DNA of 64,000 bases, taken from contig NC_079878.1 in NCBI RefSeq assembly GCF_029227915.1, forward strand, positions 2,482,001 through 2,546,000, in the 5' to 3' direction. Shown piece by piece: positions 24,860 to 37,127 of this stretch (the first letter of the stretch is position 1; each line of letters starts with the position of its first letter). The notes under the pieces were generated by a model. The model was not told where the DNA came from, ran no database searches, and saw only the letters and a list, made by a program, of their open reading frames with translations. A program made the translations under genes and the position numbers. This DNA is from Hydractinia symbiolongicarpus. Taxonomy: Eukaryota; Cnidaria; Hydrozoa; Anthoathecata; Hydractiniidae.

Positions 24860-27800
24860 GTGGTGAAATAATAATTTAAAAAATCTTTCGGGAAATGAGT
24901 TTACTCCCTGGGTACTTTCTTTGTATACTTTTGACTATACGGGTCGAGTCCGGGGTTTACGGGAAATGGCGGGTTTTCGTTTTCCGGCGATTAAACTTCT
25001 TTTTTTCAGCGTCTCATCAAAAATGAAAACATTTTTGAAAACTACAAGTCTCATGCGTTTTAGTGGCGAAAAGATACTTTAAAAAATCGTTTTGGAAATG
25101 AGTTTACTCACAGGGTACTTTCTTTGTATACATTTGACTATACAGGCCAAGGCCGGGATTTACGGGAATACGCGGGTTTTCGTTTGCCGGCGATTAAACC
25201 ACTTTCATTAAGCGTCTCATCAAAAATGAAAACATTTCTGAAAACTACAGTTCTCATGCGTTTTAGTGGTGAAAAAATAATTTAAAAAATCGTTCGGGAA
25301 ATGAGTTTACTTCCTGGGTACTTTCTTTGTATACTTTTGACTTTACGGGCCGAGTCGGGGATTTACGGGAAGTCCGGGTTTTCGTTTGCCGGCGATTAAA
25401 CTTCTTTTATTCAGCGTCTCATCAAAAATGAAAACATTTTTGAAAACTACAAGTCTCATGCGTTTTAGTGGTGAAAAGATAATTTAAAAAATCGTTTTGG
25501 AAATGAGTTTACTCACAGGGTACTTTCTTTGTATACATTTGACTATACGGGCCAAGCCCGGGATTTCCCGAAATCGCGGGTTTTCGTTTGCCGGCGATTA
25601 AACCACTTTCATTAAACGTCTCATCAAAAATGAAAACATTTCTAAAAATTACAAGTCTCATGCGTTTTAGTGGTGAAAAAATAATTTAAAAAATCGATCG
25701 GGAAATGAGTTTACTCCCTGGGTACCTTCTTTGTATACTTTTGACTATACGGCCGAGTCCGGGATTTACGGGAAATCGCAGGTTTTCGTTTGCCGGCGAT
25801 TAAACTTCTTTTATTCAGAGTCTCATCAAAAATGAAAACATTTTTGTAAACTACAAGTCCCATGCGTTTTAGTGGTGAAAAAATAATTTAAAAAATCGTT
25901 CGGAAAATGAGTTTACTCCCTGGGTACTTTCTTTGTATACTTTTGACTATACGGGCCGAGTCCGGGGTTTACGTGAAATGGCGGGTTTTCGTTTTCCGGC
26001 GATTAAACTTCTTTTATTCAGCGTCTCATCAAAAATGAAAACATTTTTGAAAACTACAAGTCTCGTGCGTTTTAGTGGTGAAAAGATAATTTAAAAAATC
26101 GTTCGGGAAATGAGTTTACTCCCTGGGTACTTTCTTTGTATACATTTGACTATACGGGCCGAGTCGGGGATTTACGGGAAATCGCGGGTTTTCGTTTGCC
26201 GGCGATTAAACCATTCTCATTAAGCGTCTCATCAAAAATGAAAACATTTCTGCAAACTACAAGTCTCATGCGTTTTAGTGGTGAAAAAATAATTTAAAAA
26301 ATCGTTCGGGAAATGAGTTTACTCCCTGGGTACTTTCTTTGTATACTTTTGACTATACGGGCCGAGTCCGGGGTTTACGGGAAATGGCGGGTTTTCGTTT
26401 GCCGGCGATTAAACTTCTTTTAATAAGCGTCTCATCAAAAATGAAAACATTTTTGAAAACTACAAGTCTCATGCGTTTTAGTGGTGAAAAAATAATTTAA
26501 AAAAACGTTTTGGAAATGAGTTTAATCACAGGGTACTTTCTTTGTATACATGGGAAATGAGTTTACTCCCCGGGTACTTTCTTTGTATACATTTGACTAT
26601 ATGGGCCGAGTCCGGGGTTTACGGGAAATGGCGGGTTTTTGTTTGCCGGCAATTAAACTTCTTTTTTTCAGCGTCTCATCAAAAATGAAAACATTTTTGA
26701 AAACTACAAGTCTCATGCGTTTTAGTGGCGAAAAGATACTTTAAAAAATCGTTTTGGAAATGAGTTTACTCACAGGGTACTTTCTTTGTATACATTTGAC
26801 TATACGGGCCAAGCCCGGGATTTACGGGAAATCGCGGGTTTTCGTTTGCCGGCGATTAAACCAATTTCATTCAGCGTCTCATCAAAAATGAAAACATTTC
26901 TGAAAACTACAGTTCTCATGCGTTTTAGTGGTGAAAAAATAATTTAAAAAATCGTTCGGGAAATGAGTTTACTGACTGGGTACTTTCTTTGTATACTTTT
27001 GACTATACGGGCCGAGTCGGGGATTTACGGGAAATCGCGGGTTTTCGTTTGCCGGCGATTAAACCACTTTCATTAAGCGTCTCATCAAAAATGAAAACAT
27101 TTCTGCAAACTACAAGTCACATGCGTTTTAGTGGTGAAAAAATAATTTAAAAAATCGTTCGGGAAATGAGTTTACTCCCTGGGTACTTTCTTTGTATACT
27201 TTTGACTATACGGGCCGAGTCCGGGGTTTACGGGAAATGGCGGGTTTTCGTTTGCCGGCGATTAAACTTCTTTTAATAAGCGTCTCATCAAAAATGAAAA
27301 CATTTTTGAAAACTACAAGTCTCATGCGTTTTAGTGGTGAAAAAATAATTTAAAAAATCGTTTTGGAAATGAGTTTAATCACAGGGTACTTTCTTTGTAT
27401 ACATGGGAAATGAGTTTACTCCCCGGGTACTTTCTTTGTATACTTTTGACTATACGGGCCAAGCCCGGGATTTACGGGAAATCGCGGGTTTTCGTTTGCC
27501 GGCGATTAAACCACTTTCATTAAGCGTCTCATCAAAAATGAAAACATTTCTGAAAACTACAGTTCTCATGCGTTTTAGTGGTGAAAAAATAACTTAAAAA
27601 ATCGTTCGGGAAATGTGTTTACTCCCTGGGTACTTTCTTTGTATACTTTTGACTTTACGGGCCGAGTCGGGGATTTCGGGAAGTCCGGGTTTTCGTTTGC
27701 CGGCGATTAAACTTCTTTTATTCAGCGTCTCATCAAAAATGAAAACATTTTTGAAAACTACAAGTCTCATGCGTTTTAGTGGTGAAAAGATAATTTAAAA

Positions 27801-28139
27801 AATAGTTTTGGAAATGAGTTTACTCACAGGGTACTTTCTTTGTATACATTTGACTATACGGGCCAAGCCCAGGATTTCCCGAAATCGCGGGTTTTCGTTT
27901 GCCGGCGATTAAACCACTTTCATTAAACGTCTCATCAAAAATGAAAACATTTCTAAAAATTACAAGTCTCATGCGTTTTAGTGGTGAAAAAATAATTTAA
28001 AAAATCGATCGGGAAATGAGTTTACTCCCTGGGTACCTTCTTTGTATACTTTTGACTATACGGCCAAATCCGGGATTTACGGGAAATCGCGGGTTTTCGT
28101 TTGCCGGCGATTAAACCACTTTCATTAAGCGTCTCATCA
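24860..28139. repeat. Higher-order block, copy C (tandem after copy B)
   Basis: This follows copy A at a constant offset of 22089, beginning near position 2770 of copy A. It includes 'gggtcgagtcc' near 24941 and partial units at 26547 and 27400, again 853 bp apart. Relative to copy B it is a tandem duplication of 3120 bp, but it keeps the unit that copy B lost. The offset of 22089 persists to about 29400, where two units are skipped and the offset becomes 21685. Confidence 0.88.
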
Positions 28140-30574
28140 AAAATGAAAACATTTCTGAAAACTACAGGTCTCATGGGCGTTAGTGGTTAAATATTAATTT
28201 AAAAAATCGTTCGGGAAATGAGTTTACTCCCTGGGTACTTTCTTTGTATGCATTCGACTATACGGGCCAAGCCCGGGATTTACGGGAAATCGCGGGTTTT
28301 CGTTTGCCGGCGATTAAACCACTTTCATTAAGCGTCTCATCAAAAATGAAAACATTTCTGAAAACTACAAGTCCCAAGCGTTTTAGTGGTGAAAAAATAA
28401 TTTAAAAAATCGTTCAGGAAATGAGTTTACTCCCTGGGTACTTTCTTTGTATACTTTTGACTATACGGCTCGAGTCCGGGATTTACGGGAAGTCGCGGGT
28501 TTTCGTTTGCCGGCGATTAAACTTCTTTTATTCAGCGTCTCATCAAAAATGAAAACATTTCTGAAAACTACAAGTCTCATGCGTTTTAGTGGTGAAAAAA
28601 TAATTTAAAAATCGTTCGGGAAATGAGTTTACTCCATGGGTACTTTCTTTGTATACTTTTGACTATACGGCTCGAGTCCGGGATTTACGGGAAGTCGCGG
28701 GTTTTCGTTTGCCGGCGATTAAACCACTTTCATTAAGCGTCTCATCAAAAATGAAAACATTTCTGAAAACTACAAGTCTCATGCGTTTTAGTGGTGAAAA
28801 AATAATTTAAAAAATCGTGCGGGAAATGAGTTTACTCCCTGGGTACTTTCTTTGTATACTTTTGACTATACGGCCCGAATCCGGGATTTACGGGAAGTCG
28901 CGGGTTTCGTTTGCCGGCGATTAAACTTCTTTTATTCAGCGTCTCATCAAAAATGAAAACATTTCTGAAAACTACAGGTCTCATGGGCGTTAGTGGTTAA
29001 ATAATAATTTAAAAAATCGTTCGGGAAATGAGTTTACTCCCTGGGTACTTTCTTTGTATGCATTCGACTATACGGGCCAAGCCCGGGATTTACGGGAAAT
29101 CGCGGGTTTTCGTTTGCCGGCGATTAAACCACTTTTATTAAGCGTCTCATCAAAAATGAAAACATTTCTGAAAACTACAAGTCTCATGCGTTTTAGTGGT
29201 GAAAAAATAATTTAAAAAATCGTTCGGGAAATGAGTTTACTCACAGGGTACTTTCTTTGTATACATTTGACTATACGGGCCAAGGCCGGGATTTACGGGA
29301 ATACGCGGGTTTTCGTTTGCCGGCGATTAAACCACTTTCATTAAGCGTCTCATCAAAAATGAAAACATTTCTGAAAACTACAGTTCTCATGCGTTTTAGT
29401 GGTGAAAAAATAATTTAAAAAATCAATCGGGAAATGAGTTTACTCCCTGGGTACCTTCTTTGTATACTTTTGACTATACGGCCCGAATCCGGGATTTACG
29501 GGAAGTCGCGGGTTTCGTTTGCCGGCGATTAAACTTCTTTTATTCAGCGTCTCATCAAAAATAAAAACATTTTTAAAAACTACAAGTCTCATGGGCTTTA
29601 GTAGTGAAATAATAACTTAAAAAATCTTTCGGGAAATGAGTTTACTCCCTGGGTACTTTCTTTGTATACTTTTGACTATACGGGCCGAGTCCGGGATTTA
29701 CGGGAAATCGCAGGTTTTCGTTTGCCGGCGATTAAACTTCTTTTATTCAGAGTCTCATCAAAAATGAAAACATTTTTGTAAACTACAAGTCCCATGCGTT
29801 TTAGTGGTAAAAAAATAATTTAAAAAATCGTTCGGGAAATGAGTTTACTCCCTGGGTACTTTCTTTGTATACTTTTGACTATACGGGCCGAGTCCGAGGT
29901 TTACGGGAAATGGCGGGTTTTCGTTTTCCGGCGATTAAACTTCTTTTATTCAGCGTCTCATCAAAAATGAAAACATTTTTGAAAACTACAAGTGTCATGC
30001 GCTTTAGTGGTGAAAAGATAATTTAAAAAATCGTTCGGGAAATGAGTTTACTCCCTGGGTACTTTCTTTGTATACTTTTGACTACACGGGCCGAGTCCGG
30101 GGTTTACGGGAAATGGCGGGTTTTCGTTTTCCGGCGATTAAACTTCTTTTATTCAGCGTCTCATCAAAAATGAAAACATTTTTAAAAACTACAAGTCTCA
30201 TGGGCTTTAGTAGTGAAATAATAATTTAAAAATCGTTCGGGAAATGAGTTTACTCCCTGGGTACTTTCTTTGTATACTTTTGACTATACGGGCCGAGTCC
30301 GGGATTTACGGGAAATCGCAGGTTTTCGTTTGCCGGCGATTAAACTTCTCTTATTCAGAGTCTCATCAAAAATGAAAACATTTTTGTAAACTACAAGTCC
30401 CATGCGTTTTAGTGGTGAAAAAATAATTTAAAAAATCGTTCGGGAAATGAGTTTACTCCCTGGGTACTTTCTTTGTATACTTTTGACTATACGGGCCGAG
30501 TCCGGGGTTTACGGGAAATGGCGGGTTTTCGTTTTCCGGCGATTAAACTTCTTTTATTCAGCGTCTCATCAAAA
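28140..30574. repeat. Array units continuing copy C with a two-unit deletion
   Basis: From 28140 to about 29410 the units match 6051-7320 at offset 22089, including the 'ctcgag' units near 28470 and 28670. At about 29410-29430 the order jumps to that of 7736, at offset 21685. The change is 404 bp, two units. It then matches 7736 to about 8890, including 'cttctcttattcag' (near 8664 and 30347). Confidence 0.85.
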
Positions 30575-33500
30575 ATGAAAACATTTTTGAAAACTACAAG
30601 TCTCATGCGTTTTAGTGGTGAAAAGATAATTTAAAAAATCGTTCGGGAAATGAGTTTACTCCCTGGGTACTTTCTTTGTATACTTTTGACTATACGGGCC
30701 AAGCCCGGGATTTCCCGAAATCGCGGGTTTTCGTTTGCCGGCGATTAAACCACTTTCATTAAACGTCTCATCAAAAATGAAAACATTTTTAAAAATTACA
30801 AGTCTCATGCGTTTTAGTGGTGAAAAAATAATTTAAAAAATCGATCGGGAAATGAGTTTACTCCCTGGGTACCTTCTTTGTATACTTTTGACTATACGGC
30901 CGAGTCCGGGATTTACGGGAAATCGCGGGTTTTCGTTTGCCGGCGATTAAACCACTTTCATTAAGCGTCTCATCAAAAATGAAAACATTTCTGAAAACTA
31001 CAGGTCTCATGGGCTTCAGTGGTTAAATAATAATTTAAAAAATCGTTCGGGAAATGAGTTTACTCCCTGGGTACTTTCTTTGTATGCATTCGACTATACG
31101 GGCCAAGCCCGGGATTTACGGGAAATCGCGGGTTTTCGTTTGCCGGCGATTAAACCACTTTCATTAAGCGTCTCATCAAAAATGAAAACATTTTTAAGAA
31201 CTACAAGTCTCATGGGCTTTAGTAGTGAAATAATAATTTAAAAAATCTTTCGGGAAATGAGTTTACTCCCTGGGTACTTTCTTTGTATACTTTTGACTAT
31301 ACGGGCCGAGTCCGGGGTTTACGGGAAATGGCGGGTTTTCGTTTTCCGGCGATTAAACTTCTTTTTTTCAGCGTCTCATCAAAAATGAAAACATTTTTGA
31401 AAACTACAAGTCTCATGCGTTTTAGTGGCGAAAAGATACTTTAAAAAATCGTTTTGGAAATGAGTTTACTCACAGGGTACTTTCTTTGTATACATTTGAC
31501 TATACAGGCCAAGACCGGGATTTACGGGAATACGCGGGTTTTCGTTTGCCGGCGATTAAACCACTTTCATTAAGCGTCTCATCAAAAATGAAAACATTTC
31601 TGAAAACTACAGTTCTCATGCGTTTTAGTGGTGAAAAAATAATTTAAAAAATCGTTCGGGAAATGAGTTTACTCCCTGGGTACTTTCTTTGTATACTTTT
31701 GACTATACGGGCCGAGTCGGGGATTTACGGGAAGTCCGGGTTTTCGTTTGCCGGCGATTAAACTTCTTTTATTCAGCGTCTCATCAAAAATGAAAACATT
31801 TTTGAAAACTACAAGTCTCATGCGTTTTAGTGGTGAAAAGATAATTTAAAAAATCGTTTTGGAAATGAGTTTACTCACAGGGTACTTTCTTTGTATACAT
31901 TTGACTATACGGGCCAAGCCCGGGATTTCCCGAAATCGCGGGTTTTCGTTTGCCGGCGATTAAACCACTTTCATTAAACGTCTCATCAAAAATGAAAACA
32001 TTTCTAAAAATTACAAGTCTCATGCGTTTTAGTGGTGAAAAAATAATTTAAAAAATCGATCGGGAAATGAGTTTACTCCCTGGGTACCTTCTTTGTATAC
32101 TTTTGACTATACGGCCGAGCCAAGGATTTACGGGAAATCGCAGGTTTTCGTTTGCCGGCGATTAAACTTCTTTTATTCAGAGTCTCATCAAAAATGAAAA
32201 CATTTTTGTAAACTACAAATCCCATGCGTTTTAGTGGTGAAAAAATAATTTAAAAAATCGTTCGGGAAATGAGTTTACTCCCTGGGTACTTTCTTTGTAT
32301 ACTTTTGACTATACGGGCCGAGTCCGGGGTTTACGGGAAATGGCGGGTTTTCGTTTTCCGGCGATTAAACTTCTTTTATTCAGCGTCTCATCAAAAATGA
32401 AAACATTTTTGAAAACTACAAGTCTCGTGCGTTTTAGTGGTGAAAAGATAATTTAAAAAATCGTTCGGGAAATGAGTTTACTCCCTGGGTACTTTCTTTG
32501 TATACATTTGACTATACGGGCCGAGTCGGGGATTTACGGGAAATCGCGGGTTTTCGTTTGCCGGCGATTAAACCACTTTCATTAAGCGTCTCATCAAAAA
32601 TGAAAACATTTCTGCAAACTACAAGTCTCATGCGTTTTAGTGGTGAAAAAATAATTTAAAAAATCGTTCGGGAAATGAGTTTACTCCCTGGGTATTTTCT
32701 TTGTATACTTTTGACTATACGGGCCGAGTCCGGGGTTTACGGGAAATGGCGGGTTTTCGTTTGCCGGCGATTAAACTTCTTTTAATAAGCGTCTCATCAA
32801 AAATGAAAACATTTTTGAAAACTACAAGTCTCATGCGTTTTAGTGGTGAAAAAATAATTTAAAAAAACGTTTTGGAAATGAGTTTAATCACAGGGTACTT
32901 TCTTTGTATACATGGGAAATGAGTTTACTCCCCGGGTACTTTCTTTGTATACTTTTGACTATATGGGCCGAGTCCGGGGTTTACGGGAAATGGCGGGTTT
33001 TTGTTTGCCGGCAATTAAACTTCTTTTTTTCAGCGTCTCATCAAAAATGAAAACATTTTTGAAAACTACAAGTCTCATGCGTTTTAGTGGCGAAAAGATA
33101 CTTTAAAAAATCGTTTTGGAAATGAGTTTACTCACAGGGTACTTTCTTTGTATACATTTGACTATACGGGCCAAGCCCGGGATTTACGGGAAATCGCGGG
33201 TTTTCGTTTGCCGGCGATTAAACCAATTTCATTCAGCGTCTCATCAAAAATGAAAACATTTCTGAAAACTACAGTTCTCATGCGTTTTAGTGGTGAAAAA
33301 ATAATTTAAAAAATCGTTCAGGAAATGAGTTTACTCCCTGGGTACTTTCTTTGTATACTTTTGACTATACGGGCCGAGTCGGGGATTTACGGGAAATCGC
33401 GGGTTTTCGTTTGCCGGCGATTAAACCACTTTCATTAAGCGTCTCATCAAAAATGAAGAACATTTCTGCAAACTACAAGTCTCATGCGTTTTAGTGGTGA

Positions 33501-33960
33501 AAAAATAATTTAAAAAATCGTTCGGGAAATGAGTTTACTCCCTGGGTACTTTCTTTGTATACTTTTGACTATACGGGCCGAGTCCGGGGTTTACGGGAAA
33601 TGGCGGGTTTTCGTTTGCCGGCGATTAAACTTCTTTTAATAAGCGTCTCATCAAAAATGAAAACATTTTTGAAAACTACAAGTCTCATGCGTTTTAGTGG
33701 TGAAAAAATAATTTAAAAAATCGTTTTGGAAATGAGTTTAATCACAGGGTACTTTCTTTGTATACATGGGAAATGAGTTTACTCCCCGGGTACTTTCTTT
33801 GTATACTTTTGACTATACGGGCCAAGCCCGGGATTTACGGGAAATCGCGGGTTTTCGTTTGCCGGCGATTAAACCACTTTCATTAAGCGTCTCATCAAAA
33901 ATGAAAACATTTCTGAAAACTACAGTTCTCATGCGTTTTAGTGGTGAAAAAATAATTTAA
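30575..33960. repeat. Higher-order block, copy D
   Basis: This matches copy A from about 2124 to 5509 at offset 28451. After one inserted base in 'aaatgaagaacat' near 33456 the offset is 28452. Partial units lie at 32909 and 33763. The block joins upstream units at the same kind of position as other switches, in the conserved part of the unit. Confidence 0.88.
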
Positions 33961-34816
33961 AAAATCGTTCGGGAAATGTGTTTACTCCCTGGGTACTTTC
34001 TTTGTATACTTTTGACTATACGGCCAAATCCGGGATTTACGGGAAATCGCGGGTTTTCGTTTGCCGGCGATTAAACCACTTTCATTAAGCGTCTCATCAA
34101 AAATGAAAACATTTCTGAAAACTACAGGTCTCATGGGCGTTAGTGATTAAATATTAATTTAAAAAATCGTTCGGGAAATGAGTTTACTCCCTGGGTACTT
34201 TCTTTGTATGCATTCGACTATACGGGCCAAGCCCGGGATTTACGGGAAATCGCAAGTTTTCGTTTGCCGGCGATTAAACCACTTTCATTAAGCGTCTCAT
34301 CAAAAATGAAAACATTTCTGAAAACTACAAGTCTCATGCGTTTTAGTGGTGAAAAAATAATTTAAAAAATCGTTCAGGAAATGAGTTTACTCCCTGGGTA
34401 CTTTCTTTGTATACTTTTGACTATACGGCTCGAGTCCGGGATTTACGGGAAGTCGCGGGCTTTCGTTTGCCGGCGATTAAACTTCTTTTATTCAGCGTCT
34501 CATCAAAAATGAAAACATTTCTGAAAACTACAAGTCTCATGCGTTTTAGTGGTGAAAAAATAATTTAAAAATCGTTCGGGAAATGAGTTTACTCCCTGGG
34601 TACTTTCTTTGTATACTTTTGACTATACGGCTCGAGTCCGGGATTTACGGGAAGTCGCGGGTTTTCGTTTGCCGGCGATTAAACCACTTTCGTTAAGCGT
34701 CTCATCAAAAATGAAAACATTTCTGAAAACTACAGTTCTCATGCGTTTTAGTGGTGAAAAAATAATTTAAAAAATCGTTTTGGAAATGAGTTTAATCACA
34801 GGGTACTTTCTTCGTA
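33763..34816. repeat. 1054-bp tandem higher-order repeat, copy 1 of 3
   Basis: The copy starts with a 41-bp partial unit and contains five 203-bp-class units, including the rare 'gtcgcgggctttcg' variant (34457) and 'cggctcgagtccgg' units. The same series starts again at 34817 and at 36074. Confidence 0.88.
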
Positions 34817-36073
34817 TACATGGGAAATGAGTTTACTCCCCGGGTACTTTCTTTGTATACTTTTGACTATACGGGCCAAGCCCGGGATTTACGGGAAATC
34901 GCGGGTTTTCGTTTGCCGGCGATTAAACCACTTTCATTAAGCGTCTCATCAAAAATGAAAACATTTCTGAAAACTACAGTTCTCATGCGTTTTAGTGGTG
35001 AAAAAATAATTTAAAAAATCGTTCGGGAAATGTGTTTACTCCCTGGGTACTTTCTTTGTATACTTTTGACTATACGGCCAAATCCGGGATTTACGGGAAA
35101 TCGCGGGTTTTCGTTTGCCGGCGATTAAACCACTTTCATTAAGCGTCTCATCAAAAATGAAAACATTTCTGAAAACTACAGGTCTCATGGGCGTTAGTGG
35201 TTAAATATTAATTTAAAAAATCGTTCGGGAAATGAGTTTACTCCCTGGGTACTTTCTTTGTATGCATTCGACTATACGGGCCAAGCCCGGGATTTACGGG
35301 AAATCGCAAGTTTTCGTTTGCCGGCGATTAAACCACTTTCATTAAGCGTCTCATCAAAAATGAAAACATTTCTGAAAACTACAAGTCTCATGCGTTTTAG
35401 TGGTGAAAAAATAATTTAAAAAATCGTTCAGGAAATGAGTTTACTCCCTGGGTACTTTCTTTGTATACTTTTGACTATACGGCTCGAGTCCGGGATTTAC
35501 GGGAAGTCGCGGGCTTTCGTTTGCCGGCGATTAAACTTCTTTTATTCAGCGTCTCATCAAAAATGAAAACATTTCTGAAAACTACAAGTCTCATGCGTTT
35601 TAGTGGTGAAAAAATAATTTAAAAAATCGTTCAGGAAATGAGTTTACTCCCTGGGTACTTTCTTTGTATACTTTTGACTATACGGCTCGAGTCCGGGATT
35701 TACGGGAAGTCGCGGGCTTTCGTTTGCCGGCGATTAAACTTCTTTTATTCAGCGTCTCATCAAAAATGAAAACATTTCTGAAAACTACAAGTCTCATGCG
35801 TTTTAGTGGTGAAAAAATAATTTAAAAATCGTTCGGGAAATGAGTTTACTCCCTGGGTACTTTCTTTGTATACTTTTGACTATACGGCTCGAGTCCGGGA
35901 TTTACGGGAAGTCGCGGGTTTTCGTTTGCCGGCGATTAAACCACTTTCGTTAAGCGTCTCATCAAAAATGAAAACATTTCTGAAAACTACAGTTCTCATG
36001 CGTTTTAGTGGTGAAAAAATAATTTAAAAAATCGTTTTGGAAATGAGTTTAATCACAGGGTACTTTCTTTGTA
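34817..36073. repeat. 1257-bp tandem higher-order repeat, copy 2 with one extra unit
   Basis: This copy is the same as copy 1 but 203 bp longer. The 'gcgggctttcg' unit occurs twice in direct succession, at 35511 and 35714. A single-unit duplication therefore happened after the five-unit block had been duplicated. Confidence 0.9.
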
Positions 36074-37127
36074 TACATGGGAAATGAGTTTACTCCCCGG
36101 GTACTTTCTTTGTATACTTTTGACTATACGGGCCAAGCCCGGGATTTACGGGAAATCGCGGGTTTTCGTTTGCCGGCGATTAAACCACTTTCATTAAGCG
36201 TCTCATCAAAAATGAAAACATTTCTGAAAACTACAGTTCTCATGCGTTTTAGTGGTGAAAAAATAATTTAAAAAATCGTTCGGGAAATGTGTTTACTCCC
36301 TGGGTACTTTCTTTGTATACTTTTGACTATACGGCCAAATCCGGGATTTACGGGAAATCGCGGGTTTTCGTTTGCCGGCGATTAAACCACTTTCATTAAG
36401 CGTCTCATCAAAAATGAAAACATTTCTGAAAACTACAGGTCTCATGGGCGTTAGTGGTTAAATATTAATTTAAAAAATCGTTCGGGAAATGAGTTTACTC
36501 CCTGGGTACTTTCTTTGTATGCATTCGACTATACGGGCCAAGCCCGGGATTTACGGGAAATCGCAAGTTTTCGTTTGCCGGCGATTAAACCACTTTCATT
36601 AAGCGTCTCATCAAAAATGAAAACATTTCTGAAAACTACAAGTCTCATGCGTTTTAGTGGTGAAAAAATAATTTAAAAAATCGTTCAGGAAATGAGTTTA
36701 CTCCCTGGGTACTTTCTTTGTATACTTTTGACTATACGGCCCGAGTCCGGGATTTACGGGAAGTCGCGGGCTTTCGTTTGCCGGCGATTAAACTTCTTTT
36801 ATTCAGCGTCTCATCAAAAATGAAAACATTTCTGAAAACTACAAGTCTCATGCGTTTTAGTGGTGAAAAAATAATTTAAAAATCGTTCGGGAAATGAGTT
36901 TACTCCCTGGGTACTTTCTTTGTATACTTTTGACTATACGGCTCGAGTCCGGGATTTACGGGAAGTCGCGGGTTTTCGTTTGCCGGCGATTAAACCACTT
37001 TCATTAAGCGTCTCATCAAAAACGAAAACATTTCTGAAAACTACAAGTCTCATGCGTTTTAGTGGTGAAAAAATAATTTAAAAAATCGTGCGGGAAATGA
37101 GTTTACTCCCTGGGTACTTTCTTTGTA
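36074..37127. repeat. 1054-bp tandem higher-order repeat, copy 3
   Basis: This copy begins with the partial unit at 36074, and its 'gcgggctttcg' variant is at 36768. One 'ctcgag' has become 'cccgag'. The right limit is approximate, because the following units rejoin the order seen near 6740 and 28820 ('atcgtgcggg'). Confidence 0.8.
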
